Assembly (NCBI RefSeq): GCF_013626205.1
Contig: NZ_QHJE01000001.1
Coordinates: forward strand, 682,001-746,000
Length of the DNA: 64,000 nt
From: Hyphomicrobium methylovorum
GTDB taxonomy: Bacteria > Pseudomonadota > Alphaproteobacteria > Rhizobiales > Hyphomicrobiaceae
Reading direction: 5' to 3'
The notes under the pieces are model-generated. The model searched no databases. It saw only the letters and a program-made list of their open reading frames with translations, and was not told the origin of the DNA. Both the position numbers and the translations under genes were made by a program. This document shows, one piece after another, positions 41,098-50,318 of the stretch. The first letter of the stretch is position 1; each line of letters starts with the position of its first letter.

Positions 41098-44000
41098 ATG
41101 ACTTCATTCACGCACCCATTTCGCCGGACGCCGGCGCATATCGCACTTGGAACGTTCGTGGCTGTGCTCAGTATGGGCGTGTCACACCAGGCAATGGCTG
41201 CTTGCACTCAGACTGGGACGTCAGTCACGTGCACTGGTGCGGGCACCACCCCCGGCATAGCCGCCAATTCGTCGACCAAAACCGTAACTATCGATAGCGG
41301 CACCACGGTCTACGCAACTGACTTTCTCCAGGTCAACAGCTCGACCGGAACGAACATCAATATGACGACGGGCCAGCCGACGAGTGGCACTGCACGTCTC
41401 GGCGGCATCGTCTTGCCCCAGATTTTTTATTTCGACGAGGACTCGGCCGTGCCCCCGACCTTCGTTACGAAGACTAAGGAAGGCGAGGACGTCCACGGAA
41501 ACGAGGTCGATATCGTCGTCGGTCCAGGAATTACGGTCACAAACAACGGTCGTATCGACAATAGCAATTCGGTTGCGAGCAACACCAATACCTTTGGCGT
41601 CATCTTCGATGGATCGAACAACACTGTCGTAAACAACGGCACGATATCGATGACGACGTCCGGCACGGCGACGATTTACGGCGTGTATACGTCAGTTCCG
41701 ACCGGCGAGAACTACTACGACAATAACCACATCATAAATAACGGTTTGATCGAAGTCACACGCAACGGAAATGGCACTGCGCGTGCGATCTATTTCGGCG
41801 AGCAGCAGCTCGGAATGACGGTAGATAATAACGCGGGCGGCATCCTGAGGGGCACACGCACTGGATCCTCGTCAGGTACCAACATCGTTGCGGCTATCGA
41901 CACCGACGACACTCCAGGTCTGTTGACCGTCAACAATGCCGCCGCGTCCGGCTCGAAGTCTGCCGGCGTTATCGAGGTGACGGGCGCGAGAACATCTGCG
42001 ATTTACGGGCGCTCATCGCAGACAATCATCAACAACGCAGGCACCATTCAAAATAATTCCTGGGTGGCATCCGACAGCATTTCATCCGGACACTACGCGA
42101 TCGGCAGCTATGCCGGATCACAGTTTGCAGCCGACCCCGACAGCCCAGATGAGGATAATCCCATTCCACTCGTAGTGGATGGAAAAGGAGCCATCGAAAG
42201 CGCATCGAAATTGACAGTGAACAACTATTCCTCAGGCGTCATCAAAGGTGACGTTCTGGCCGTCGATGCGAACCCGCTGACTGCGTATGCTCTTGGGGCC
42301 GGAGGCTTTGCTCAGACCAACACGAGTGGTCAGTTGACTCCTACGAACGCCAATACCCGCAACAGCGAGATCAACAACTGGGGTAAAATCAACGGCAATA
42401 TCTACCTCGGTTCCGGAGCACACGAAGTTACAAACTTCGGTGAAATTACTCAGACTATTACCGTGAACCAGAGCGCGACGACTGTTTGTGCATCGACCTA
42501 TGGCGGCTCTGCCAACGCATCCTGCACAGCGCTCGGCACGCTGGTTCCTTATACGATCCAAGGTGCGCGGACGTTCTCGTTTTCCAACTATGGGCAGTTT
42601 GGCACGGAGGTCTCCGGCGGCGCACAGAATGCTGTGATCCGCATTACGGATTTCGCCGATAGCGTCAACACGATCGATCTTTACGGCACGGGCTTTAAAG
42701 GAAGCATCATCGCAACGAACGGAACAGGCGACAACACTGTCAACTTCCACAACGATATGTCGATTGCCAGCATTCAGAAGTTCCGGTCGCTTGGCCTGAA
42801 CGACGCACACGTGACGGGCACCAACGCCAGCGGCATTACACTCCAGAACAACGCGACGATCGCTACCACGATCTACGGTCCCGGCGGATCGGCGGTTACG
42901 CCCTCTACCAACCTCGGTCACTTGAGCTTCTCAGCTGGAACGCTGACGCTCGGCAGCGCTACGAGCATTAGCCCGACAACAGCATGGATCGTGCATTCGG
43001 GCGATGTGTTCGAAGTCGCCTCGTCAGTGACGGGCGGCACCGTTTCAGCGACAGATACAGCGCTCGTCGATTGGACTGCTACGAAGGCCGGCAGCGGCAA
43101 ACTATTGCTTTCGTCTGAGGTGAAGGACGCGGCGCAAATCGACGGCATGTCCTCGCCGGGAGCAACGACCATCAACGCGCTCATCAATCAAAGCGGTGAC
43201 AGCCCCGTGTTGAATGCGTTGGGCGGCGCGATACAGCAACTCTCGAATGATGCAGACGTCGCGAGAGCGGGCAACCAGCTTGCGCCGGAAACGAACTTTG
43301 CCACGCAGCAGGCGGCGATCACACTCAACTCAGCCGTTGGACAGCATATCGACACGCGTCTCGCGGCCGTTGGCGGCACGGGGAACTACGGTCAATACGC
43401 GTCTCCGTCGGGTCTTGGGATGAAACCTGCGCAAGATCCAAACCGCTCGAACCTTGGCGGCAGCCTCAAGGATGACGGCGGTGATGAATACGTTGCGCCA
43501 AGAAGCGCAGCGCTCTGGGGCCATGCCTTTGGCGCCGGAATGGATCAGAATGAACGTCAGAACGTCGATGGGTACGATGCCCGCCTCTACGGCATCATCG
43601 CGGGCTATGACAACTGGATCTCACCTGGCTTCCGGGTGGGCGTTGCGGGCGGCTATGCCAACACATCGATTGACGGCGAAGGCGATACCTTCGGAAACCG
43701 TACCACGATCGACAGCTATCTGATCGAGGCTTACGGCTCGTTCCGCGGAGCTGGCTGGTATGCGACAGGCCGCACAGGTTTCACGTGGCACGATTACGAA
43801 ACCCAGCGGGTCATTGACGTTGGACCGCTGAACGATGTCGCCCGGGCCAATCATGATGGGCGACAGTTCAACGCTTCGCTCGAAGTCGGCGCGCCGATGC
43901 ACTTCGCTCGAACGATCTTCACGCCGATTGCATCGTTGACCTACTCTAATCTCGATCAGGACGGCTACACCGAGACCGACAACGGTAGCGGCGTGGGTCT

Positions 44001-44331
44001 TGCGATCAACAGCCAGAGCAACGACTCGCTCGTCTCGGCTCTCGGCGTCAAAGCCATCGTTCCGATCGCGAACGACACCGTCATCGAAGGGCGAGCAGCT
44101 TGGCTGCACGAGTTCCTCGATAGCGCACAGACGGTTTCGGCCGCTTTCGCTGCGGGCGGCGGCACCTTTACCGCGGCCGGACCGGACGTTGGTCGCGACA
44201 CCGCGGCTCTCGGTGCCGGGCTCATTGCCCAGATCAATCCGGGCATGAACTTCGAAATCAACTACGACGCGAACGTTCGCCAAGACTATCTGGCCCACAT
44301 CGGTTCTGCTCGGCTCACCGTGGGCTTCTGA
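41098..44331 (+). CDS. Autotransporter (type V secretion) with beta-helical passenger
   Basis: 1077 residues from the ATG at 41098 (GGGGGAG upstream). Extended signal peptide with basic head (MTSFTHPFRRTPAHIALGTF to QAMAAC). Passenger about residues 30-790, rich in Asn/Thr/Gly with beta-helix repeats such as NNTVVNNGTISM, NNGLIEVTRNGNG and NNAGTIQNNSW. The C-terminal about 280 residues form the autotransporter barrel (WGHAFGAGMDQNERQNVDGYD onwards) ending in Phe (SARLTVGF). Probably a surface adhesin. Independent promoter; no secretion partners needed. Confidence 0.92.
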   Translation: MTSFTHPFRRTPAHIALGTFVAVLSMGVSHQAMAACTQTGTSVTCTGAGTTPGIAANSSTKTVTIDSGTTVYATDFLQVNSSTGTNINMTTGQPTSGTARLGGIVLPQIFYFDEDSAVPPTFVTKTKEGEDVHGNEVDIVVGPGITVTNNGRIDNSNSVASNTNTFGVIFDGSNNTVVNNGTISMTTSGTATIYGVYTSVPTGENYYDNNHIINNGLIEVTRNGNGTARAIYFGEQQLGMTVDNNAGGILRGTRTGSSSGTNIVAAIDTDDTPGLLTVNNAAASGSKSAGVIEVTGARTSAIYGRSSQTIINNAGTIQNNSWVASDSISSGHYAIGSYAGSQFAADPDSPDEDNPIPLVVDGKGAIESASKLTVNNYSSGVIKGDVLAVDANPLTAYALGAGGFAQTNTSGQLTPTNANTRNSEINNWGKINGNIYLGSGAHEVTNFGEITQTITVNQSATTVCASTYGGSANASCTALGTLVPYTIQGARTFSFSNYGQFGTEVSGGAQNAVIRITDFADSVNTIDLYGTGFKGSIIATNGTGDNTVNFHNDMSIASIQKFRSLGLNDAHVTGTNASGITLQNNATIATTIYGPGGSAVTPSTNLGHLSFSAGTLTLGSATSISPTTAWIVHSGDVFEVASSVTGGTVSATDTALVDWTATKAGSGKLLLSSEVKDAAQIDGMSSPGATTINALINQSGDSPVLNALGGAIQQLSNDADVARAGNQLAPETNFATQQAAITLNSAVGQHIDTRLAAVGGTGNYGQYASPSGLGMKPAQDPNRSNLGGSLKDDGGDEYVAPRSAALWGHAFGAGMDQNERQNVDGYDARLYGIIAGYDNWISPGFRVGVAGGYANTSIDGEGDTFGNRTTIDSYLIEAYGSFRGAGWYATGRTGFTWHDYETQRVIDVGPLNDVARANHDGRQFNASLEVGAPMHFARTIFTPIASLTYSNLDQDGYTETDNGSGVGLAINSQSNDSLVSALGVKAIVPIANDTVIEGRAAWLHEFLDSAQTVSAAFAAGGGTFTAAGPDVGRDTAALGAGLIAQINPGMNFEINYDANVRQDYLAHIGSARLTVGF

Positions 44332-44355
44332 TTTACGAAACGTCCTTCTCGTAAC

Positions 44356-44390
44356 GGCGCGCCTGCACGACTATGCGGGCGCGCTTCTGC
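44356..44390 (+). terminator. Hairpin after the autotransporter
   Basis: GCGCGCC (44357-44363) pairs with GGCGCGC (44378-44384), followed by TTCTGCG. Located 25 bp after the stop. The T content is weak, so this is a plausible rather than certain terminator. Confidence 0.5.
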
Positions 44391-44620
44391 GTTAGAGTTG
44401 CCCCGGAGGCGCAGGCATGTCGCAAACGTCGCTGGAACGTCGCTCGATATGGCCAGCCACATTTTAAACCGTTGGGCGAAATCGATAGAATCGCTGAAGA
44501 ATTCGCGCTGTCATCGAGGCCGAAGCCATGAGCAAGCGCGTCAGCAAGTGATCTTGCCTGGACCGTTTAGCGCTTTATAAAGACCGGCGTCGGGCCCATG
44601 GGATCAAGACGAGCAGGTGG

Positions 44621-45394
44621 ATGTCAGCATTTTCGCACGAAGCCGTTCTTTCGGTAAGGCACTGGACGGACACACTCTTCAGCTTCACTGCAACGCGCAG
44701 TCCGAGCCTCAAATTTGAGAATGGTCAGTTCGTGATGATCGGTCTCGAGATCGATGGCCGGCCGCTGACGCGCGCCTATAGCCTGGTGAGCGCTAACTAT
44801 GACGACCACCTCGAATTTCTGAGCATTAAGGTTCCCGACGGAGCGCTGACATCTCGCCTCCAGCATATCAAGGAAGGTGATCGCATTCTCGTCGGCAAGA
44901 AGCCCACGGGGACATTGATCGTTGCGAACCTTCGCCCGGGGCGGAATCTTTATCTGCTTGGTACGGGCACTGGGCTTGCGCCGTTCATGAGCATCATTCG
45001 CGATCCCGAAACCTACGAGCGGTTTGAGAAAGTTGTTCTCGTGCACGGGTGCCGGATTGTTTCCGAACTCGCATACGGCGATCGGATCATGCAGGAGCTT
45101 CCGCGCGACGAGTTCATCGGCGACGCCATCCGCGAGAAGCTGATCTATTATCCGACCGTCACGCGCGAGCCATTTCGCAATCGCGGCCGGATCACCGATC
45201 TGATGGCGTCCGGCACACTCTTCAACGATCTTGGCCTCGCGAATATTTCCGCCGAGCAGGATGGCGTGATGATCTGCGGCAGCCCGGATATGCTGTCCCA
45301 GATCAAGCAGTACTGCCTCGCGAACGGATTTGTCGAAGGCACGTCGGGCGTGCCCGGCGACTTCGTGATCGAGAAGGCGTTCGTCGAGAAATAG
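44621..45394 (+). CDS. fpr: Ferredoxin-NADP+ reductase
   Basis: 257 residues, the usual size of bacterial Fpr. FAD-binding motif RAYSLVSANYDD (R-x-Y-S), NADP-binding GTGTGLAPFMSIIRDPE and VLVHGCRIVSELAY, and MICGSPDM; the C-terminus ends in FVEK, typical of subclass-I bacterial enzymes. It moves electrons between NADPH and ferredoxin or flavodoxin in the cytoplasm, often linked to oxidative stress or Fe-S assembly. Stands alone, with no ferredoxin gene alongside. Start at 44621 with AGGTGG three bases upstream. Confidence 0.93.
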   Translation: MSAFSHEAVLSVRHWTDTLFSFTATRSPSLKFENGQFVMIGLEIDGRPLTRAYSLVSANYDDHLEFLSIKVPDGALTSRLQHIKEGDRILVGKKPTGTLIVANLRPGRNLYLLGTGTGLAPFMSIIRDPETYERFEKVVLVHGCRIVSELAYGDRIMQELPRDEFIGDAIREKLIYYPTVTREPFRNRGRITDLMASGTLFNDLGLANISAEQDGVMICGSPDMLSQIKQYCLANGFVEGTSGVPGDFVIEKAFVEK

Positions 45395-45711
45395 GAAATG
45401 GCGCGCGCGAGCTGGAAGGTTGTTCGCGCGTCCCGTTTGATCGGCAGGGTAACTTTTGAGGGTTAGCCCCTCGACGCCGCTCTCTGCGAAATCCGTACTG
45501 CCTATGCGTTCGTTATAGCGAATTAGCTATTAAACACCTTTTGCTTCTTGCGAGACCAAGTCGAGCAATCCGGGGCGGCAGTTAACCGACTGCTTGTTCC
45601 CCCGGGAACAGCGTGCCGGTGCATGCGGATGCAATATCCCGCTTTACGGCCTCATGATATGTTCCGAAGGTCCGTGCACCCCTCTTGAGGGCTTTTCCCA
45701 AAGGCACCGCA
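45395..45711. promoter_or_regulatory. Upstream region of the FecR-domain gene
   Basis: 317 bp without a gene. The most obvious feature is the dyad TGTTCCC-CC-GGGAACA at 45595-45610, two 7-bp arms two bases apart and therefore a DNA-binding site rather than an RNA hairpin, about 100 bp before the FecR gene. Nothing else identifiable. Confidence 0.45.
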
Positions 45712-46713
45712 ATGTCACGCGCGTTTTCCAACTTGGCTCGATGTGTTGCTTTGATCGCAGTTGGCTTTCCGGCGCTCCACGTTGGCGGTGCGCAGGCTGC
45801 CTCCGGTGATCGCATTGGAGATGCTGTCATCATCACCAATATCGTCATGGCGGATTTTGCCGAGAAGCAGCGCAAGCTCGCAAATGGTGACGACGTTCGC
45901 CAAGACGAAGTCATCGAGGTGAACACGGACGCCCAAGGCGAGTTCCGGCTCGACGACGACACGAAGCTCGCACTTGGTCCGGGCTCGCGTCTCGTCCTCG
46001 ATAAGTTCGTCTACGACAGCGAAAAGAAAACCGGCTCGATCATCATCAATATGACCAAGGGCGCGTTCCGCTTCATCACGGGCATTGCCGCCAAGCCAAC
46101 TTATGTCATCAATACGCCGAACGCCTCGATCACCGTTCGCGGCACCGTATTCGACGTCTACATTCTGCCGGACAAATCCGTTTGGCTGTTGCTGCACGAG
46201 GGCGCTTTGGAAGCAACGGGCAAGCGCAATGTCTGCCATGTTCTGGAGCAGCCTGGACAGCTCGTTCACATCGCCAGCGATGGCACGGTGAGCAAACCCG
46301 TCAACTGGTCTCAGCTTCCCGACAATACGTCCGTGCAGTTCGACACGGCGTTTCCATTTGTCATCAATGCTCCATCGGTCGATCCGAAGCCGTTGTTGAC
46401 GCGCGCATCGATTGTGGACGGCGCGTTTCCGCCATCGCAGGAAAAGGCTTGCCTCAATCCGCATCCGCGTTTCCAGATTCGCAAGCCGGATAGCGCTCCG
46501 CGAAATGCGGTGCCGAAGAAAAAGAAGGACGCAAAGAAGTCGAAGCCGACGAGAACCGCCAAACGTCCGCGCAACGATGATGACGATTGGGGCAATGGCG
46601 CGCGCGGGATGGACATCGTCGTCGGCGGTGGCGGCATGGGTGGGTTTCGCCCCGGGGGCATGCGCGGCGGCGGTGGAAACATGGGACCCGCTGGCGGGCG
46701 AATGGGTCGCTAA
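45712..46713 (+). CDS. Exported FecR-domain protein with basic and Gly-rich tail
   Basis: 333 residues from the ATG at 45712 (AAAGG eight bases upstream). Signal peptide to GAQAAS; FecR domain about residues 30-170 (GDDVRQDEVIEVNTDAQGEF, LGPGSRLVLDKFVYD, GAFRFITGIAAKPTYVINTP, ITVRGTVFDVYI). The C-terminal third has a Lys-rich block (PKKKKDAKKSKPTRTAKRP), an acidic DDDDW and a Gly/Met/Arg-rich end. No sigma-factor gene is adjacent, so it is a stand-alone periplasmic FecR domain, of the type often paired with CHASE2 cyclases; one is convergent here, 12 bp away. Confidence 0.87.
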   Translation: MSRAFSNLARCVALIAVGFPALHVGGAQAASGDRIGDAVIITNIVMADFAEKQRKLANGDDVRQDEVIEVNTDAQGEFRLDDDTKLALGPGSRLVLDKFVYDSEKKTGSIIINMTKGAFRFITGIAAKPTYVINTPNASITVRGTVFDVYILPDKSVWLLLHEGALEATGKRNVCHVLEQPGQLVHIASDGTVSKPVNWSQLPDNTSVQFDTAFPFVINAPSVDPKPLLTRASIVDGAFPPSQEKACLNPHPRFQIRKPDSAPRNAVPKKKKDAKKSKPTRTAKRPRNDDDDWGNGARGMDIVVGGGGMGGFRPGGMRGGGGNMGPAGGRMGR

Positions 46714-46725
46714 GCACCCGCGAAA

Positions 46726-48912
46726 TTATGATTTCGCCGACTCGACTGCGACGGGTGTTTTCGATGTTCTGTCGTGGCGCTCGGAGTAGTACGCCGCCAC
46801 AACATGCGGCGCTAACGCGCGGCATTCTGCGAGAGCACTCGCGTAGTCCGCCGGCTCGATCTCCGCCGAACGCAAGCGCGCGTGCGCCGAGCGCAAATTT
46901 GCGAACGCTTCCGAGGCTGCGTAATTCTCATCTCCGGCGAGTGCGAAAATCCGCTCCGGTCGCATCTTCCCCCGTGGTGTAACGGAGCCGAGTTCAAGCC
47001 ATGCGAAATTCGGCGCACCTGCCATCGTTCTCTCGCCTGCAATGATGCCCGCACCAAACGTCTTGGTGGCTTCCTCGAAGCGCGCTGCCATATTCACGGC
47101 GTCTCCCAGCACGGAATAATCAAAGCGCTCCGGCGAACCGACATTGCCGACGACGCACTCTCCCGTGTTCAGTCCAATGCCCATGCGAACGGGTCGTTGT
47201 GCTTCGCCGTCCGAGCGTCCGAGCAAATCATGTTCGGCATTTCTCTGCATAAGATCCTCGGCGATACGAAGAGCGGCGCGGCACGCATTCTCGACATGCG
47301 CTTCGTCTGGCAGCGGCGCGTTCCAGAACGCCATGACGGCGTCGCCCATGAACTTATCGATCGTGCCGCGGTTCGCGAGAATTGTCTCGGCGATGGGCGT
47401 GAACAAACGATTGATGAATTGCACCAGAGACTCTGCATCCAGATTCTCCGAAATGGCCGAGAAACCACGCACGTCGGCGAATAGCAACGTCACGATCCGC
47501 TTCTCTCCGCCGAGCTTTAACGCATCATAGTCGCGAGCAATTTCGGCAACGACGGGCGGCGCTACGTAATGACTGAAAGCTGCGCGAATGTGCGCGCGTT
47601 CGATTTCGGTTTGGATGAATTTCGGCAACGACGTCGCGATATACAGCAACGCGACAGATAGGGCTGGGTAAACGGGATCGAGCAACAGCCCGTAGCGGGC
47701 ATATGCAAACCAGGATGCAGCGCAACTTGCTGCGACCGCGATCGCACCGACGACCGCTGCGGTGATCGCGCCGCTCGTCGCCATCAAAGCGATCACGGCT
47801 GCACCGAGAATGACAAGAAACGTAAGCTCGGCTCCCGTTGCGTAAGCCGGGCGCACAAGATGCTCTCCCGAGAGCATTTGCTCCAAGGCCTGCGCGTGAA
47901 CCTCGACGCCCGGAATTGAGGGATCAAGTGGGCTGGCCCGCAGATCGAGCAACCCAGCAGCGGTCGCGCCGATAAAAATATGACGTCCGCGAATGTCGGA
48001 GGCATCTTGCGTTCCATCCAGAATGCGGCTCGCTGAAATCGTGCGGAGTGGATTGGTAGGCGCGAACTTCAACCACAATTCGCCTTGAGCATCCGTCGGA
48101 ATAATCCGTTCGCCGACGCGAATGCTCTCGACGCCTGTTCGCTGGCCGAATGACGCGACGCCGCTCCCGCCCGATGACTTGACGAAAATTGTCGACTGAC
48201 CCGTCCCGATGCGCATCGCCTCGAGGCTCACCGATGGATAGATTTTTCCGGCTATCGAAATCAGGAGCGGAATGCGCCGAACGATCTGATCTTGCGATGG
48301 CAGCCAGTTTACCGCGCCGACCCCTTTGGCTGCGGCGACCAATTCGGGAAGACTCGAGATTCCGGCCGGAAATGCGGGTACGAATTCGGCCGGGTTATCT
48401 CCCGCAAAGGAAATGCCGCCGCGATAAGCTTCGAGCGTTCGCGCGCCGGACCGATCTCCAACTATGCTGACGATGGAGGGCGCTTTCGACAGTGCTTGCG
48501 CCAATTGCGCGTCATTCGACGGCAATCTGGCAATCTGCGCGACCATATCAGTCGGGATGCGCTCGGTTCCAAGAGCGTGCGCGAGTTCTTGCGGCGAGAG
48601 ACGATCAGGCTCGGCGAGAACGAGGTCGAACGTGACGGACTTCGCGCCCCACTCGCTCAAACGGGAAACGAGTTCCGCCAGTTTCGTTCTGGGCCACGGC
48701 CATTGCCCGATGTTCGCCAGCGACGTCTCGTCGATCGCGACGACGCGCACCGGGAACTCCGGGTCGGGCGTGCGGGGGGACATTCGAAGATAGCTATCGA
48801 ACACCGAAAGGCGAAGTCGCGCGACCGGTTCGGGATCCACAATGCGCAATGCAACGCATCCAGCGAGCACGCCGCATGCGATGAGGATACGGAGAGGCCA
48901 GCGGAGGTGCAC
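46726..48912 (-). CDS. CHASE2-domain class III adenylate/guanylate cyclase
   Basis: 728 residues from a GTG at 48912. N-terminal membrane segment, periplasmic CHASE2 sensor domain (about 35-345; VVAIDETSLANIGQWPWPR, ITFDLVLAEPD-like strands, GRHIFIGATAAGL), three membrane helices (about 355-430), then a cyclase domain (about 475-690): LLFADVRGFSAISE and DKFMGDAVMAFWNAP supply the metal Asp residues, DYSVLGDAVNMAARFE the base/ribose contacts. Makes cAMP or cGMP in response to an extracellular cue. A Crp/Fnr-type protein at 58150 and a LuxR regulator at 49529 are possible downstream elements. Confidence 0.92.
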   Translation of the reverse strand: MHLRWPLRILIACGVLAGCVALRIVDPEPVARLRLSVFDSYLRMSPRTPDPEFPVRVVAIDETSLANIGQWPWPRTKLAELVSRLSEWGAKSVTFDLVLAEPDRLSPQELAHALGTERIPTDMVAQIARLPSNDAQLAQALSKAPSIVSIVGDRSGARTLEAYRGGISFAGDNPAEFVPAFPAGISSLPELVAAAKGVGAVNWLPSQDQIVRRIPLLISIAGKIYPSVSLEAMRIGTGQSTIFVKSSGGSGVASFGQRTGVESIRVGERIIPTDAQGELWLKFAPTNPLRTISASRILDGTQDASDIRGRHIFIGATAAGLLDLRASPLDPSIPGVEVHAQALEQMLSGEHLVRPAYATGAELTFLVILGAAVIALMATSGAITAAVVGAIAVAASCAASWFAYARYGLLLDPVYPALSVALLYIATSLPKFIQTEIERAHIRAAFSHYVAPPVVAEIARDYDALKLGGEKRIVTLLFADVRGFSAISENLDAESLVQFINRLFTPIAETILANRGTIDKFMGDAVMAFWNAPLPDEAHVENACRAALRIAEDLMQRNAEHDLLGRSDGEAQRPVRMGIGLNTGECVVGNVGSPERFDYSVLGDAVNMAARFEEATKTFGAGIIAGERTMAGAPNFAWLELGSVTPRGKMRPERIFALAGDENYAASEAFANLRSAHARLRSAEIEPADYASALAECRALAPHVVAAYYSERHDRTSKTPVAVESAKS

Positions 48913-49036
48913 TCGGATCGGCTCAATCAGGGAAGGCTTCGTCTCGTTCCGGTGCCGGTCACTTGAAACGACAGCTTTGGCACCTCAGCGGATTGTTGCA
49001 CGGAGCAAGCCGCTCGGCATAGTGCCCTATTCGGTA

Positions 49037-49315
49037 TTACGCGTGATGATTGCGCGAGAGGCGGATACTCAGATTGCCACCAGAGCGGACGATTTGGAAT
49101 TGGCGGCGGCGGCCAGCCAAGATCCAGCGGTTCAGATCGCTCAACAGGATTTCACGTTCTCTGAGGCTCATGTCCTCGACGGCGCGAAGCAGTTCTCGAA
49201 CGAGCTTTCGCATCTCATTGCCTTTGCAGTCGCCGGTTCCAACTTGCAAGTGCTGCTTTACACTTGCGTTGGCCAGCAGGTCCGACAGGCGGGTATATGA
49301 AGGTTCCCATATCAT
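49037..49315 (-). CDS. Small hypothetical protein
   Basis: 92 residues, ATG at 49315. Hydrophilic, helical, with no signal peptide (SDLLANASVKQHLQ, MRKLVRELLRAVEDMSL, EILLSDLNRWILAGRRR). Codons have the G/C-rich third positions of the neighbourhood, which favours a real gene over chance. No good ribosome site is seen. The opposite strand is also open (48842-49300), but its composition is less protein-like. The 49316-49528 stretch has no gene. Confidence 0.4.
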   Translation of the reverse strand: MIWEPSYTRLSDLLANASVKQHLQVGTGDCKGNEMRKLVRELLRAVEDMSLREREILLSDLNRWILAGRRRQFQIVRSGGNLSIRLSRNHHA

Positions 49316-49528
49316 GGGTTGGAAGGTAACAGCCTCGCCGCTTTCTCGCCATTGGCGGATCCGACAGGCGCCCTATGCCTGACCTCAACCACTATCATTA
49401 ATGCCTGCATTAACAGCTCTTTTTGCGCACTCGCCTGCCTATTGGATTCAATTTTCGGCCCCACATTTACCGAGTATTTTTCTGATTGGCGCAACATGAG
49501 GATATATTGAAAAGCGCGAGCTCTCCGT

Positions 49529-50227
49529 ATGTTGCAGGGTGTACTGGCCGAGCTGATTGACGATAGATCTCTTGTCGTCACGCGCGACAAGGGCGTTGCC
49601 TTTTTGTCGGCCGCCAAATCGATCTATAATCTCAGCGATATCGCATATCTCAGCATCAATATTCCCAGAGGTTCCGCCGGCTCATTCGTGCATTGCGCAT
49701 TTACAGGCGAAATGGCGAGCCAGGCGATCACCACCAAGCCAATCCCCGTTCAGCGTCTCGACCATATTCCTTTCGTAAAGGCAGCTCGAACTCCCGCCTC
49801 GCCGTCGACGGCGCTTACCGATGAACAGTTGAATGCACATCGTTCTTCGATCTCGGCGCTTGAGCTCGATCCGAGGCGTTCGGAAACTGCGCTGATCGGC
49901 TTTTCCCGCAATGAAGGCGATACCGAGTACGATACGTTTGAGGAACCGCAGACCGCCGAGCTCAAAATTCTCGGCACGTACTTTCACAGTCACATTCTGC
50001 GCCGCAACGGGATCGATACATCAGAAGCGTTGGTCGTCTCTGCGCGCGAACTGGATTGCCTGCGTTGGATCGCAGCGGGGAAGTCCGCTTGGGAAGCGAG
50101 CGTTATACTGGGCATCAGCGAGCGAACGGTTCGCTTTCACCTCAATTCCGCGCGCGAAAAGCTCAACTGCACGACGACGACGCAGGCCGTTGCTCAGGTC
50201 GTTGCGCAGCGTCTGATCGCCATCTAA
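49529..50227 (+). CDS. LuxR-family transcriptional regulator
   Basis: 232 residues. The C-terminal LuxR HTH (about 165-230) is clear: VVSARELDCLRWIAAGKSAW, ISERTVRFHLNSAREKL. The N-terminal about 155 residues resemble the ligand-binding fold of solo LuxR regulators (AYLSINIPRGSAGSF, ELKILGTYFHSHILRR). No luxI synthase gene is nearby, so it is either an orphan acyl-homoserine lactone receptor or responds to another signal. Convergent with the type I secretion operon, separated by a strong hairpin. Confidence 0.85.
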   Translation: MLQGVLAELIDDRSLVVTRDKGVAFLSAAKSIYNLSDIAYLSINIPRGSAGSFVHCAFTGEMASQAITTKPIPVQRLDHIPFVKAARTPASPSTALTDEQLNAHRSSISALELDPRRSETALIGFSRNEGDTEYDTFEEPQTAELKILGTYFHSHILRRNGIDTSEALVVSARELDCLRWIAAGKSAWEASVILGISERTVRFHLNSAREKLNCTTTTQAVAQVVAQRLIAI

Positions 50228-50283
50228 ATCGCAATCAACTCAGATTTTTCAGTTGGGCTGTGCGTTTATTCGCGCATGGCAAT

Positions 50284-50311
50284 GGCGGCCGGGCTTTCAT
50301 ACCCGGCCGCC
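50284..50311. terminator. Bidirectional hairpin between LuxR gene and hlyD-like gene
   Basis: Perfect 10-bp arms GGCGGCCGGG (50284-50293) and CCCGGCCGCC (50302-50311), loop of eight bases, then a pyrimidine-rich stretch on the plus strand. It lies in the 91-bp gap between two convergent genes. Confidence 0.75.
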
Positions 50312-50318
50312 TGCTTTC

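Noticed and set aside
44398..44580. A 60-residue frame between the autotransporter and fpr
   Set aside because: Basic, low-complexity sequence without a ribosome site; likely non-coding leader of fpr.
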